In this document: positions 49,228-57,806 of the stretch, piece by piece | Layout of the letters: every line of letters starts with the position of its first letter | How positions within the stretch are numbered: the stretch's first letter is position 1 | Assembly: GCA_913057905.1 (NCBI GenBank) | Contig: CAJXPB010000007.1 | Span: 1-57,806 of the forward strand | Direction: 5' to 3' | Source of the DNA: an uncultured Pseudomonadota bacterium | GTDB lineage: Bacteria; Myxococcota_A; Bradymonadia; Bradymonadales; Bradymonadaceae | Length of the DNA: 57,806 nt | Program-made: the position numbers and the translations under genes | Notes under the pieces: model-generated | The model's input: only the letters and a program-made list of their open reading frames with translations | What the model was told of the DNA's origin: nothing | Databases searched by the model: none

Positions 49228-50154
49228 TCAGCCCGTCGGCGGGTCCGACACCTCGGTGACGCTTCGGTCTGAGTCGAGGCGATAGCGCTCGCCGTCGGCC
49301 TCGTCGGAGATCGAACGAACCATCGGCCTGTCGAAGTACTCCAGCGAGTCGCCGGCCTCGACGACCTCGACCTCCTCGCCGTCGTCAAGCGTCAGCACCC
49401 GCCCCTCCTCCCAAAAGCCGAGTACGCCGAGCAAAAGGTCGAACAGTCGCTGTTCGGACCATCGCGAGGCCATCGCCCGGACCGTATCTACCACGTCCTG
49501 GGTTGTCAGCCCGCCGCGGGCGTAGGGTTCGACAATTCGCGCCCATCGATGCGCAGTCATCGCGAACATGGCTTCGATCGAGGGCCGGTAATTCGGTCCG
49601 TGCGGCCACTGATCGCCCTCGCCCTCCAACAGCCAGCTCGCCTCGAAGGCTGCCACGATGCGCCGCAGCCGCGATTCGCGGATCTCATCGTCACCGCACA
49701 GGGAACGTACCACGGCCCTCGGCCCCGTGGATGTCTCCGTCACCAACGCAAGTGCGCCGGCGTCGTCGCCATCCAGCTCCTCGAGCCGCTCGGCCAAACC
49801 GGCCAACACCGCGGTGGCCGTGACCGACCACTGGAATGAGGAATCTTCGCTCGACAGCTCGGCCATGGCGGCACACGCCAGGCCAGCCCGAACCGTTCGG
49901 CGCCCGGCCCGGCTTCCGACGTCCTCTCCGGTCAACTTCTCGGCCGCCAGAATCTCGGCGAGTTCCCGCTGATCCTCCGCGCATGTGATCAACCGCTCGA
50001 CAACTTCCGTGAGACCGGCACTCGCCAGCCCCCCGTCGACCAGCTCATCGAGGAGTTCATCGACGACTTCGACCAGTCCCAGGCCATCCGAGCCCGCATA
50101 CCGCCCCTTGCGCAACCCTCGCCCCCTGGGCGTCTCTGTGGCCTCCGAAGTCAT
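49228..50154 (-). CDS. unknown acidic helical protein coupled to a kinase gene
   Basis: The product has 308 residues, mostly predicted helical and with many Asp and Glu (EVVDELLDELVDGGLASAGLTEVVERLI, ETSTGPRAVVRSLCGDDEIRE). No family is recognised. The ATG overlaps the stop of the upstream kinase gene as ATGA, so both are probably made together; the protein may be the kinase substrate or a partner. There is no transmembrane or signal segment. Confidence 0.75.
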   Translation of the reverse strand: MTSEATETPRGRGLRKGRYAGSDGLGLVEVVDELLDELVDGGLASAGLTEVVERLITCAEDQRELAEILAAEKLTGEDVGSRAGRRTVRAGLACAAMAELSSEDSSFQWSVTATAVLAGLAERLEELDGDDAGALALVTETSTGPRAVVRSLCGDDEIRESRLRRIVAAFEASWLLEGEGDQWPHGPNYRPSIEAMFAMTAHRWARIVEPYARGGLTTQDVVDTVRAMASRWSEQRLFDLLLGVLGFWEEGRVLTLDDGEEVEVVEAGDSLEYFDRPMVRSISDEADGERYRLDSDRSVTEVSDPPTG

Positions 50155-52244
50155 CGTGTCGTCGCTCCAATCCTATCACGCACCCGCTCGGCCGCCTTCC
50201 GCGCGGCCGCCTGAACGTCGGTGGACCCGAACCAACTGCCACGTTGCAGATCCGAGAGCCGCTCGAGCGACTCGGCTGTCTGTCCGATGTCTCCGAGCAA
50301 TCGAACGACCATCATTTTGGTGGTCTCGCGGCGCCCCCGATCGAACATGCCTTCGCTCCTCAGGAGCCGTTGGACCGTCGACTCGGCCCGTTCGACGGCG
50401 ACCTCGGCCAGCGTCCGCAGCAGTTGCCGTCGCTCCGAGGCCGGCAAATCGTCGAAGCTGACCCCCTCGATTCGATCGGCGAGTATCGATGCATACCGCG
50501 CTTCGCCGGTCGCCTTGATCACCTTCAGAGCGAACATTCGCTCGGACACCTGGTCCGACGAGATCCGTTGCTCCAGCAACGCCCGTGGCGACATCCCCGC
50601 CTGACGCGCGGCCCGCCGTGCCCACGTTCGGGCGGCGGCCCGGCTGACCTCTTCGTCGGAGGCGTCCACAAAATCCCGCAACAGGTTGTCGACCCAGACC
50701 GTGTCGGCGGATTCGAGCATCTTGAGGATCGACGCGGCCGCCTCGGGATGCCCCGAATTGACAGCCTGACGGACCAACCGTCGTTTTCGGCCGACCCGGG
50801 GGACCATCGCACCGTTCAGTAGGTTGCGCGTGGCCGGTCCTCCGCGCACGAAGGCACGAAACAAGGCTCTGGTCTCCCGCTCCGGCAGCAACTCGGCCAG
50901 CCGGCGCAGCCGATCACCGCGCTCATCGACGACATCGGCGTCACGACCTCGACCCGCGGCGAAGAGACGTTCAAACCTCCGCTCCCCGAAGGCTTCGCCG
51001 ACGAAACGGCTGCACAATTCTTCGTCTTCCAGATACCGAAACCCGGTCCACGCCCAGTCGACGAGCTCGATGCGGCGACCGTTCTGCAACAGGGCCGACG
51101 CCGTCTCGCGCACCAGGCGGGCGGCAAACTCCGTGTCGTCGCGGCAGTCGGCTCGCATCCAGAGTCTGGCCGCCATCAGCGCCGAACGGTTGCGCCACTG
51201 ATCCTCCTCCCGCTCGTAGGCGGCCTGGACGGTCTCGCGGCAGTCCGACGTCACCAGTTCCCGGGCGGGTTCGGGCACCATGTCGATCGACGCGTCCGTC
51301 CCGGGAAACGTGGTCTCGGCAGCCGCAAGTGAGTCGCCGGGCGCGGTCTCGCCGGCGCTGGCCCCGCCCAACGTGGCGATCAGACCGGAGACGACGGCGT
51401 ACATCTCGCCGGCGCTCGCCCACCTCTCCTCGAGATCGTGGGAGACCGCCCGGTCGACCACGTCGGCGACCGACTCGTCGATCTCGGGGGCCACCTCTCG
51501 GATCGGCGGAATGCGCTCGAGCTCTCCACCCTCGAAACCTCGATTCGAACGAGGCGGTCGACCGGTGAGAAGTTCAAAACAGGTGGCGCCGAGGCTGAAG
51601 ATATCGGCCCGGGCGTCGACCTCGCCCCAGTCTCCTCGCGCATGCTCCGGAGCCATGTAGACCGACGTCCCCAGTACCTCCATCTCCGCGACATCCTTCA
51701 GTTCATCGATATATTCGGCGCAGCCGTAGTCGACGAGTTCGACCCGGCGGTCCGTCCGAGTCAGGAGCAGATTCGTCGGTTTGATATCGAGATGGACGAC
51801 CCCTTCATCGTGGTACGCCTTCAGGACTCCCAGCACGTGCTGGACGATCTGAAGCGCCAACAGCGCGTCGAAGGGATCCTTTCGTTGCAGGAGAATATCG
51901 TGGAGCGTCCATCCCTGCAGAAGCTCCATCGTAAAGTACTGGAGCCCCTCTTCTGTCTGACCGATCTCGAAGGCCTGCGGCGAACAGGGGTGGTCGACGG
52001 CGGCGAGGAACTCGTATTCGCGGATGAACCGGGCCCGCGCATGGTCACTTCGAGCTTCCCGCTCGTGGAGCAATTTCAGCGCGCAGGTCGTCCCGTCGAA
52101 ATCCTCCACCCGGTAGACCGCAGCCATGCCTCCCAAACCGAGGATCTCTTTGAGGGTCCCGACGCCTGGGATCGTCTGCCCCAGACGCGACCGCGCCTCG
52201 CCCCATTCAATCGTTTTTTCGGCCGGTGTTACCGAACCAGACAT
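50151..52244 (-). CDS. Ser/Thr protein kinase with HEAT-like C-terminal repeats, catalytic loop HLD
   Basis: The product has 697 residues. Kinase motifs: glycine loop GLGGMAAVY, Lys57 in CALKLL, HLDIKPTNLL (residues 151-160, Arg of HRD replaced by Leu), DYG at 172-174 in place of DFG, GTSVYMAPEHARGD and DIFSLGATCFELLTGR. The core is followed by about 400 residues of helical, HEAT-like repeats (for example LRRLAELLPERETRALFRAF and AASILKMLESADTVWVDNLL) and RLLGDIGQTAESLERLSDL. No transmembrane segment is seen. Activity is plausible because the Lys, the catalytic Asp and the metal Asp remain. Confidence 0.9.
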   Translation of the reverse strand: MSGSVTPAEKTIEWGEARSRLGQTIPGVGTLKEILGLGGMAAVYRVEDFDGTTCALKLLHEREARSDHARARFIREYEFLAAVDHPCSPQAFEIGQTEEGLQYFTMELLQGWTLHDILLQRKDPFDALLALQIVQHVLGVLKAYHDEGVVHLDIKPTNLLLTRTDRRVELVDYGCAEYIDELKDVAEMEVLGTSVYMAPEHARGDWGEVDARADIFSLGATCFELLTGRPPRSNRGFEGGELERIPPIREVAPEIDESVADVVDRAVSHDLEERWASAGEMYAVVSGLIATLGGASAGETAPGDSLAAAETTFPGTDASIDMVPEPARELVTSDCRETVQAAYEREEDQWRNRSALMAARLWMRADCRDDTEFAARLVRETASALLQNGRRIELVDWAWTGFRYLEDEELCSRFVGEAFGERRFERLFAAGRGRDADVVDERGDRLRRLAELLPERETRALFRAFVRGGPATRNLLNGAMVPRVGRKRRLVRQAVNSGHPEAAASILKMLESADTVWVDNLLRDFVDASDEEVSRAAARTWARRAARQAGMSPRALLEQRISSDQVSERMFALKVIKATGEARYASILADRIEGVSFDDLPASERRQLLRTLAEVAVERAESTVQRLLRSEGMFDRGRRETTKMMVVRLLGDIGQTAESLERLSDLQRGSWFGSTDVQAAARKAAERVRDRIGATTR

Positions 52245-52284
52245 CTCTACTCCAAAACGGCTCCAACAGGTGCGCTCTCCGAGA

Positions 52285-52304
52285 ATGCATATTCAAGTAT
52301 GCAT
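52285..52304. promoter_or_regulatory. palindromic operator candidate upstream of the 52244 kinase
   Basis: ATGCATA and TATGCAT are separated by six bases, a perfect 7-base inverted repeat. It lies about 40-60 bases upstream of the start codon and overlaps the -10 and spacer of the promoter candidate (52286-52315), so a bound protein could block transcription. Confidence 0.5.
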
Positions 52305-52315
52305 CATTCGGTCAA
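52286..52315 (-). promoter_or_regulatory. candidate sigma70 promoter of the 52244 kinase
   Basis: On the minus strand TTGACC (52310-52315, five of six) and TATGCA (52286-52291) are separated by 18 bases. Transcription would start near 52279. It overlaps the inverted repeat at 52285-52304. Confidence 0.45.
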
Positions 52316-52355
52316 GACGATCGAGTTTTCAATTGTGCTCGGAGCCCACACAGAA

Positions 52356-52383
52356 AGCCGGCAGGGGCGGGCCCCTGCCGGCT
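52356..52383 (-). terminator. terminator hairpin after icmF
   Basis: AGCCGGCAGGGGC (52356-52368) and GCCCCTGCCGGCT (52371-52383) form a perfect 13-base stem with a very short loop. On the minus strand TTTCTGTG follows, a weak T-run. It lies 20 bases after the icmF stop. Confidence 0.75.
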
Positions 52384-52402
52384 CGCACCAATGCCAAAAG
52401 GG

Positions 52403-55400
52403 TCACATTGATCGTCGGTATTGGCCACCGACTTCGTACAGCGCGTGGGTAATCTGGCCCAGACTTGCGACCCGGGTCGTATTCATCAACTCCGCGAAGA
52501 CGTTGCCGTCATTGAGCGCCACCTTCTTGAGACGCTCCAGCGCCGCCTCCACCTCGTCGGAGTGGTCTGCCTGGAAGTCCTCCAGGTTCTCGATCTGCGT
52601 CTGTTTCTCCGCCTCCGACGAACGGATCAGCTCGAGCTCCTTGTCCTCCTCGTCTTTCTCTTCTTGTTCGTCCTCGTCTTCGTTCAGGAACGTATTGACC
52701 CCGATGATCGGGATCTCGCCGTTGTGCTTTTTCATCTCATACTTGATCGACTCGTCCTGGATCTTGCCGCGCTGATACTGTCGTTCCATCGCACCCAGGA
52801 CGCCACCGCGCGCCGAGATGCGATCGAACTCCATGAGGACGGCCTCTTCGACGAGATCCGTCAACTCGCGGACGATGAACGAGCCCTGATGGGGGTTCTC
52901 GTTTTTGGCGAGACCAAATTCCTGGTTGATGATCTTCTGGATGGCCACGGCTCGGCGCACACTCTCTTCGGTCGGCGTCGTGATCGCCTCGTCGTAGGCG
53001 TTGGTGTGCAGGCTGTTGCAGTTGTCGAAGATCGCCAACAACGCCTGAAGCGTCGTCCGGATGTCGTTGAACTGGATCTCCTGGGCGTGCAGCGACCGTC
53101 CCGAGGTCTGAATGTGATACTTGAGCCGCTGAGACTTCTCGTTGGCGCCGTACATCTCGCGCATCGCGATCGACCAGATGCGCCGTGCCACGCGCCCCAA
53201 CACGGTGTACTCGGGATTCATGCCGTTCGAGAAGAAGAACGACAGGTTGTGGGCGAAGTCGTCGATGTCCATCCCACGAGCGAGGTAGTACTCGACGTAG
53301 GTAAACCCGTTGGCCAGCGTGAACGCCAACTGGGTGATCGGATTCGCCCCGGCCTCGGCGATGTGATAGCCGCTGATGGAGACCGAGTAGTAATTTCTCA
53401 CATCGTGTTCAACGAAGTATTCCTGAATGTCGCCCATCATCTTCAGGGCGAACTCCGTCGAGAAGATGCATGTATTCTGGGCCTGATCCTCCTTGAGGAT
53501 ATCGGCCTGCACGGTCCCGCGCACGACGTTGAGCGTTTCATCGCGTATCTCGCGCCACTCTTCGGGCGTCGGATCCCGGTCATGTTCGTCCCGAAAGTCC
53601 TCGACCTGCTGGTCGATGGCCGTATTCAGATACATCGCCAGGATCACCGGTGCCGGCCCGTTGATGGTCATCGATACGCTGGTGAGCCGGTCCGTCAGGT
53701 CGAACCCGTCGTACAGACGCTTCATGTCGTCGAGCGTACAGACGCTGACGCCGGAGTTGCCGACCTTGCCGTAGATATCGGGGCGTTCGTCGGGGTCTTC
53801 GCCGTACAGCGTGACCGAATCAAAGGCGGTGCTCAGACGGTTCGCGTCTTCGCTCTCGGCCAGCAGGTGAAACCGTCGGTTTGTGCGGTCCGGAGTGCCT
53901 TCGCCGGCGAACATTCGCCGGGGCGACTCGTCGGTCCGCTTGAAGGGATAGACCCCGGCGGTGAAGGGGAATCGACCCGGGGTGTTTTCGGTGAGCTGCC
54001 ACTCCAGGATGTCGCCCCAGTCGCGAAATTCCGGCAGGGCCACCTTGGGGATCTCCAGGCCCGACAGCGTCTCGACCTTGGTGTCGAATGTCAGCTCCCG
54101 GCTGCCCAGGTTGACGACGTATTCGTCCTGGGCATATCGCTCTTTGAGTTCATCCCAGTTGTCGACAAGCTCCAGATTCTCGTCGTCGATCTTGGCCTTG
54201 AGCTTCTCGATCCGGTCCTCGATGACAGCAGCTTCGGCCTCGTCGTCCTCTTCGAGCATCTCGAGCACACCCTGCGCCTTGTACAGCGCCGAGGCGAGAT
54301 CCGACTGGTCGTCGACCCAGTCGTGGTAGTCGCGGACCGTGTCGGCGATCTCGGAGAGGTAACGCTCCCGGTCGCCGGGAATCACGGTGTGTCGCTCCTC
54401 GGTGACAGGTCCTTCCGAGGGCCATTTCGTCTCGACATCATCGCCGAAGACATCGTTGAGCACCGAGACGTACAGCGCCGTCAGCCCCTTGTCGTTGAAT
54501 TGAGAGGCGATGGTCCCGAAGATGGGGAGTTCTTCGTCGGGAATGTCGTAGCTGATCTGTCGATTCCGGCGCACCTGCTTTCGCACGGCGCGAAGGGCAT
54601 CGAGACTGCCCGACTTCTCGAACTTGTTGATCGCCACGGAATCGGCGAAATCGAGCATGTCGATCTTTTCGAGCTGCGACGCGGCCCCGAATTCCGAGGT
54701 CATCACGTAGATCGAATGGTCGCAGTGGTCGATGATATCGGCATCGCCCTGCCCGATTCCGCTCGTCTCGACGATGACCAGGTCGAAGCCGGCCGACTGC
54801 GCCACTTCGATGGCCTCGTCGATCGACTCCGACAGCTCGCCCTTCGTGCCTCGCGTGGCCATTGAGCGCATAAACGAACGCTCGTCGCCCAGTGAGTTCA
54901 TCCGAATTCGGTCGCCCAGCAGCGCCCCGCCGGAGCGGCGACGCGACGGATCGACGGAGATGACTGCGATCGAGCGGTCTTCGTAGTCCAGCAGGAACCG
55001 ACGGATGAATTCATCGGTCAGACTCGATTTTCCGGCACCGCCGGTACCCGTAATGCCGACGATAGGAGCGCGCTCGTTTGGCTCCGGTAGGTTTATCTCG
55101 TCGAACCGGCCCTCTTCGGCAAAGGTGATGGCGCGGGCGACCGACCCTCGATCCTGTTCGGCGAGATCCTCGCGACTCGGCGGATCGAACCGCTTCGAGG
55201 GGTCGTAGTCGGTCTCGCGGAGCATGTAATTGATCATGCCCTGAAGCCCCATCTGCCGGCCATCCTCGGGGCTGAAGATCTTGTCGATCCCGTAGTCTTC
55301 CAGCTCCTCGATCTCGTCGCCGACGATGACGCCGCCGCCGCCACCGTAGATGTTGATGTGGCCGGCGCCGCGCTCTTCAAGCAGGTCGTACATGTACTTG

Positions 55401-55663
55401 AAGTACTCCATGTGGCCTCCCTGATAGCTGGAGATGGCCACACCCTGAGCGTCTTCCTGGATGGCGGCGTCGACGACTTCGTGGACGGCCCGGTCGTGCC
55501 CGAGATGGATGACCTCGGCCCCGCTGGACTGCAGGATCCGACGCATCACATTGATGGCAGCGTCGTGGCCGTCGAAGAGACTGGCGGCGGTGACGAATCG
55601 AACGTCGTTTTCCAATTCGACGGGTTCGACGTCACCCGAATCTTTGAGCGCGGTCGCACACAT
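52403..55663 (-). CDS. icmF: fused isobutyryl-CoA mutase IcmF
   Basis: The product has 1086 residues, the full IcmF length. The N-terminal B12-binding domain has [15 protein letters not shown] (His33 would ligate cobalt) and [12 protein letters not shown]. The central MeaB-type G-protein has the P-loop [12 protein letters not shown] (203-214) and [18 protein letters not shown]. The C-terminal mutase domain has [31 protein letters not shown] and [21 protein letters not shown]. It interconverts isobutyryl-CoA and butyryl-CoA with coenzyme B12 and carries its own repair chaperone. Related fused mutases act on other acyl-CoAs. ATG at 55663 has AGGTGA upstream. Confidence 0.95.
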   Translation of the reverse strand: MCATALKDSGDVEPVELENDVRFVTAASLFDGHDAAINVMRRILQSSGAEVIHLGHDRAVHEVVDAAIQEDAQGVAISSYQGGHMEYFKYMYDLLEERGAGHINIYGGGGGVIVGDEIEELEDYGIDKIFSPEDGRQMGLQGMINYMLRETDYDPSKRFDPPSREDLAEQDRGSVARAITFAEEGRFDEINLPEPNERAPIVGITGTGGAGKSSLTDEFIRRFLLDYEDRSIAVISVDPSRRRSGGALLGDRIRMNSLGDERSFMRSMATRGTKGELSESIDEAIEVAQSAGFDLVIVETSGIGQGDADIIDHCDHSIYVMTSEFGAASQLEKIDMLDFADSVAINKFEKSGSLDALRAVRKQVRRNRQISYDIPDEELPIFGTIASQFNDKGLTALYVSVLNDVFGDDVETKWPSEGPVTEERHTVIPGDRERYLSEIADTVRDYHDWVDDQSDLASALYKAQGVLEMLEEDDEAEAAVIEDRIEKLKAKIDDENLELVDNWDELKERYAQDEYVVNLGSRELTFDTKVETLSGLEIPKVALPEFRDWGDILEWQLTENTPGRFPFTAGVYPFKRTDESPRRMFAGEGTPDRTNRRFHLLAESEDANRLSTAFDSVTLYGEDPDERPDIYGKVGNSGVSVCTLDDMKRLYDGFDLTDRLTSVSMTINGPAPVILAMYLNTAIDQQVEDFRDEHDRDPTPEEWREIRDETLNVVRGTVQADILKEDQAQNTCIFSTEFALKMMGDIQEYFVEHDVRNYYSVSISGYHIAEAGANPITQLAFTLANGFTYVEYYLARGMDIDDFAHNLSFFFSNGMNPEYTVLGRVARRIWSIAMREMYGANEKSQRLKYHIQTSGRSLHAQEIQFNDIRTTLQALLAIFDNCNSLHTNAYDEAITTPTEESVRRAVAIQKIINQEFGLAKNENPHQGSFIVRELTDLVEEAVLMEFDRISARGGVLGAMERQYQRGKIQDESIKYEMKKHNGEIPIIGVNTFLNEDEDEQEEKDEEDKELELIRSSEAEKQTQIENLEDFQADHSDEVEAALERLKKVALNDGNVFAELMNTTRVASLGQITHALYEVGGQYRRSM

Positions 55664-55722
55664 GTTGTCACCTGATTGGATTCGCGGCTTTGCGTTACAC
55701 GCCCACGATTAGTCGACACCCC

Positions 55723-55754
55723 CGAATCCGACAAGCCCCCGCCAGTCGGATTCG
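55723..55754. terminator. perfect 10-base inverted repeat between nfu and icmF
   Basis: CGAATCCGAC (55723-55732) and GTCGGATTCG (55745-55754) are separated by 12 bases, just after the nfu stop and about 60 bases before the icmF start, both on the minus strand. There is no T-run, so it could be a rho-independent-like hairpin, a leader structure of icmF or an operator. Confidence 0.45.
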
Positions 55755-55757
55755 TTG

Positions 55758-56384
55758 CTACATGCCCCCCATCGGACTGCCCGGAGAGTAGACATCCTGC
55801 TGGGCAGCCTGTCCCACAGCTTCGACCGACAATTCGGGGTCGACCTTGTTTTTGAGCATATGTTCGATCGACATCAGAGTACCGGTAATCGACGCCGGGC
55901 AGGAGCCGCAGGCCCCCTGATAGTCGATCATCAGCGTATTGTCGGTGAGCCCCCGAATCTCGAGGCCCCCTCCGTCGCCCTCCAGATAAGGGATAATTTC
56001 TTCGTCCAGAATCTCCTGGATCTCCTCCATGCGAGGGTCGTCGGAGCCGGGCACCGGCTCGTCGTCCTCATCGGACCCGGCGTCGGCGCCCTCTTCGTGG
56101 CGCGCATCATCGAGCCCGGCCTCGCGGATCGGCTCGGCGACCTCGCGCATCAGCTCGCGCCATTCGGCGTCGCCGTCCTGGGTGACCGTGATGTAGTTGG
56201 CGGCAAAGAAGACCGTCACGACGTGGTCCATCTCCAAGATCGCCTTGGCCAATGGAACGTCCTGGGCATCTTCGAGCGACTCGAACGACAGCGTCTTTCC
56301 GCCGACCGGCGGAACGAGCTGCTCGTCGACGATGAATTTTACCGCATTCGGATTCGGCGTGTATTCGATCTCTTCGATATGCAT
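55758..56384 (-). CDS. NfuA/NifU-type Fe-S scaffold protein
   Basis: The product has 208 residues from the ATG at 56384; the longer frame to 56540 is rejected because it is basic, non-homologous and overlaps sufU. The N-terminal Nfu-like domain begins MHIEEIEYTPNPNAVKFIVDE. An acidic linker (ADAGSDEDDEPVPGSDD) follows. The C-terminal NifU domain has EIIPYLEGDGGGLEI and the cluster-binding GACGSCPAS (Cys159 and Cys162). It would carry and deliver Fe-S clusters with the SUF system next door. Confidence 0.88.
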   Translation of the reverse strand: MHIEEIEYTPNPNAVKFIVDEQLVPPVGGKTLSFESLEDAQDVPLAKAILEMDHVVTVFFAANYITVTQDGDAEWRELMREVAEPIREAGLDDARHEEGADAGSDEDDEPVPGSDDPRMEEIQEILDEEIIPYLEGDGGGLEIRGLTDNTLMIDYQGACGSCPASITGTLMSIEHMLKNKVDPELSVEAVGQAAQQDVYSPGSPMGGM

Positions 56385-56448
56385 GGTCGCGTCCCCGGGT
56401 GATAGTTCGTGAGTCGGCCCCACCCCACGGGAGGTGGCGCCGGAGAGC

Positions 56449-56925
56449 TCAGGCTTCGACGGGATCCTCGTCGCCCTCCGTCGAGATCGAGTCCTTCCCT
56501 TCGAGTGCAGCGTGGAGCGTATGCCACGCAAGGACCGCACATTTGATCCGCTCGGGGCGAGTGCTGACGCTCTTGAATACCTTCAGGTGATCGAGGTTTT
56601 CGGAATCGGTTTCCGGATCGATATCTCCGGTCAGCATTCCCCGGAATTCCTCGATCAACGCCTCGGCTTCATCGACGGGCAGACCCTTTACGTGCTGGGT
56701 CATCATCGACGCGGCGGCCTTCGAGATCGCACAACCATCGCCATGAAAACAGACCTCGCTGAGCGTGTCGTCGTCGTCGACCTTGGCTTCGACCACGTAC
56801 TTGTCGCCGCACAGCGGATTGTCGCCCTTGGCGTGGCGATTCGCCCCGACACACTCCCCGAAATTGCGGGGGTTGTCGTTGTGGTCGAGAATGACTTCCT
56901 GATACAGCTCGCGAAGATTACTCAT
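56449..56925 (-). CDS. sufU: SufU-type Fe-S assembly protein
   Basis: The product has 158 residues. Zinc/sulfur-transfer residues Cys39 and Asp41 (NPLCGDKY), Cys65 (HGDGCAIS) and Cys129 (RIKCAVLAW) are in the SufU arrangement. It accepts persulfide sulfur from SufS. Its start overlaps the sufS stop as ATGA, so the two are translationally coupled. It ends 64 bases before the nfu start. Confidence 0.93.
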   Translation of the reverse strand: MSNLRELYQEVILDHNDNPRNFGECVGANRHAKGDNPLCGDKYVVEAKVDDDDTLSEVCFHGDGCAISKAAASMMTQHVKGLPVDEAEALIEEFRGMLTGDIDPETDSENLDHLKVFKSVSTRPERIKCAVLAWHTLHAALEGKDSISTEGDEDPVEA

Positions 56926-57806
56926 CGTCCAAATATCTCTTTGACAGTCTCAACGGCGTCGGCCAGCCGGTCGGCGTCGACGCGCGTATTATAATAGGCG
57001 AAAGAGGCCCGCGCCGTGGCCGGGATCCCGAGTCGGTCCATGACCGGTTGTGTGCAGTGGTGGCCCGCGCGGATGGCAACCCCTTCGTCGTCGAGGATCG
57101 TCCCGATGTCGTGGGGGTGCACCCCGTCGACGTCAAAGGAGAGCACCGAGGCCTTTCGGTCGGCCCGGCCGAAGATGCGTACACCCTCGATAGCCTCGAG
57201 TTTTCCGGTGGCGTACTCCAGAAGATCGGCCTCTCGACGTGCGATGCGCTCCATCCCGATGTCGGTCAGGTAGGAGGCCGCCTCGCCGAGTCCGATGGCC
57301 GGCAGGATCGCCGGGGTACCTGCCTCGAATTTCTGAGGCACATCGGCCCAGGTGCTCTCCTCGAATGTGACACTTCGAATCATCTCGCCGCCCCCGTGAA
57401 ACGGCGGCATCTCCTCGAGGATGTCGCGGCGCGCATACAGCATGCCGATCCCCGTGGGGCCGTTCATCTTGTGTCCGGAGAAGACGTAGAAATCGGCGTC
57501 CATCTCCTCGACGTCGACATCCATATGGGGGGTGGCCTGACAGCCGTCGATCAGGACGGGCACGCCCCGGTCGTGGGCCTTCTCGATGATCGTCTCGACG
57601 GGATTGATGGTCCCCAGGGCATTCGAGACGTGGACGGCCCCGACCAATTTCGTGCGGTCGGTCAGAAGCCCATCTAGCTGGTCGAGCTTCAGCTCGCCCC
57701 GGTCGGTCATCGGAAGCACCCGCAATTGCGCCCCGGTCTCTTCGCAGAGCATCTGCCAGGGGACGATGTTGGAGTGGTGCTCCATTTCGGTGACGAGGAT
57801 TTCATC
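56922..57806 (-). CDS. sufS: cysteine desulfurase SufS, partial (start outside window)
   Basis: The minus-strand frame is open to the window edge, giving the C-terminal 294 residues. They begin DEILVTEMEHHSNIVPWQML, typical of group II desulfurases. The PLP lysine lies in VFSGHKMNGPTGIGMLYAR and the persulfide cysteine in RAGHHCTQPVM. It removes sulfur from L-cysteine as an enzyme-bound persulfide and passes it to SufU. Other suf genes (sufB, sufC, sufD) would be expected upstream, beyond the window. Confidence 0.95.
   Translation of the reverse strand, partial: DEILVTEMEHHSNIVPWQMLCEETGAQLRVLPMTDRGELKLDQLDGLLTDRTKLVGAVHVSNALGTINPVETIIEKAHDRGVPVLIDGCQATPHMDVDVEEMDADFYVFSGHKMNGPTGIGMLYARRDILEEMPPFHGGGEMIRSVTFEESTWADVPQKFEAGTPAILPAIGLGEAASYLTDIGMERIARREADLLEYATGKLEAIEGVRIFGRADRKASVLSFDVDGVHPHDIGTILDDEGVAIRAGHHCTQPVMDRLGIPATARASFAYYNTRVDADRLADAVETVKEIFGR

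Noticed and set aside
52421..54865. Open frame of 814 residues antisense to icmF
   Set aside because: The sense strand encodes a full, motif-complete IcmF; the antisense product is composed of reversed codon bias.

Overview
The window is GC-rich, densely packed bacterial chromosome. The proteins are unusually acidic, with Asp/Glu-rich tails on many of them. It carries Myxococcota-style features: secreted Cys-rich, lamin-tail and thrombospondin-type-3 lipoproteins, eukaryote-like Ser/Thr kinases, a type 2 isopentenyl diphosphate isomerase, a fused IcmF mutase and a SufU-type SUF system. A salt-adapted member of Myxococcota (Bradymonadales-like) is the best guess. This is inferred from gene content and composition; no marker gene proves it.

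Layout. Positions 1-4150 hold the tail of an unknown gene, tRNA-Arg(CCT), small coiled-coil and acidic proteins, a pRiA4b-ORF3-like zinc protein, a TPR membrane protein and an HtrA-like lipoprotein protease. mnmG and a lamin-tail lipoprotein follow on the minus strand (4132-8027). Then come a Rep-like helicase, a DUF4159 plus VWA-domain membrane pair, an unknown protein, a 440-base gene-free stretch, a mini coiled-coil protein, alaS and a TSP3-repeat lipoprotein (8104-19988). A tight plus-strand run (20428-26639) carries a D-cysteine desulfhydrase-like enzyme, a low-molecular-weight phosphatase, yebC, ruvC, ruvA, ruvB, folE and a thioredoxin-reductase-like flavoprotein without its CxxC. Two short start/stop overlaps in this run imply translational coupling.

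A biotin carboxylase and a 72-residue biotin carrier (26731-28399) are followed by the only clearly mobile region, 28411-29795. It contains three 40-base tandem repeats and an IS200-like HUH transposase gene lying between two long imperfect direct repeats (381 and 306 bases). The two long repeats share the same hairpins. The element ends six bases from the murD stop codon, and murC and murD follow on the minus strand.

The second half holds a CBM9-like lipoprotein, a perfect bidirectional terminator, a Cys-rich lipoprotein, a membrane TPR/zinc-ribbon protein and the classic phoH-pgpH-ybeY cluster, in which pgpH and ybeY overlap by 113 bases. Next are tRNA-Ile(GAT), an exported protein, an SppA peptidase with an outer-membrane-like N-terminal region, two Ser/Thr kinases with non-canonical catalytic loops, fni, icmF, and nfu, sufU and partial sufS (minus strand, to the window end).

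Several sigma70-like promoters can be read in divergent gaps. The best are at 48022-48050 (minus), 43036-43065 (minus, tRNA-Ile), 14946-14974 (alaS) and 36207-36235. No CRISPR array, prophage, rRNA or complete biosynthetic gene cluster is visible. The most unusual structure is the transposase-plus-structured-repeat element.
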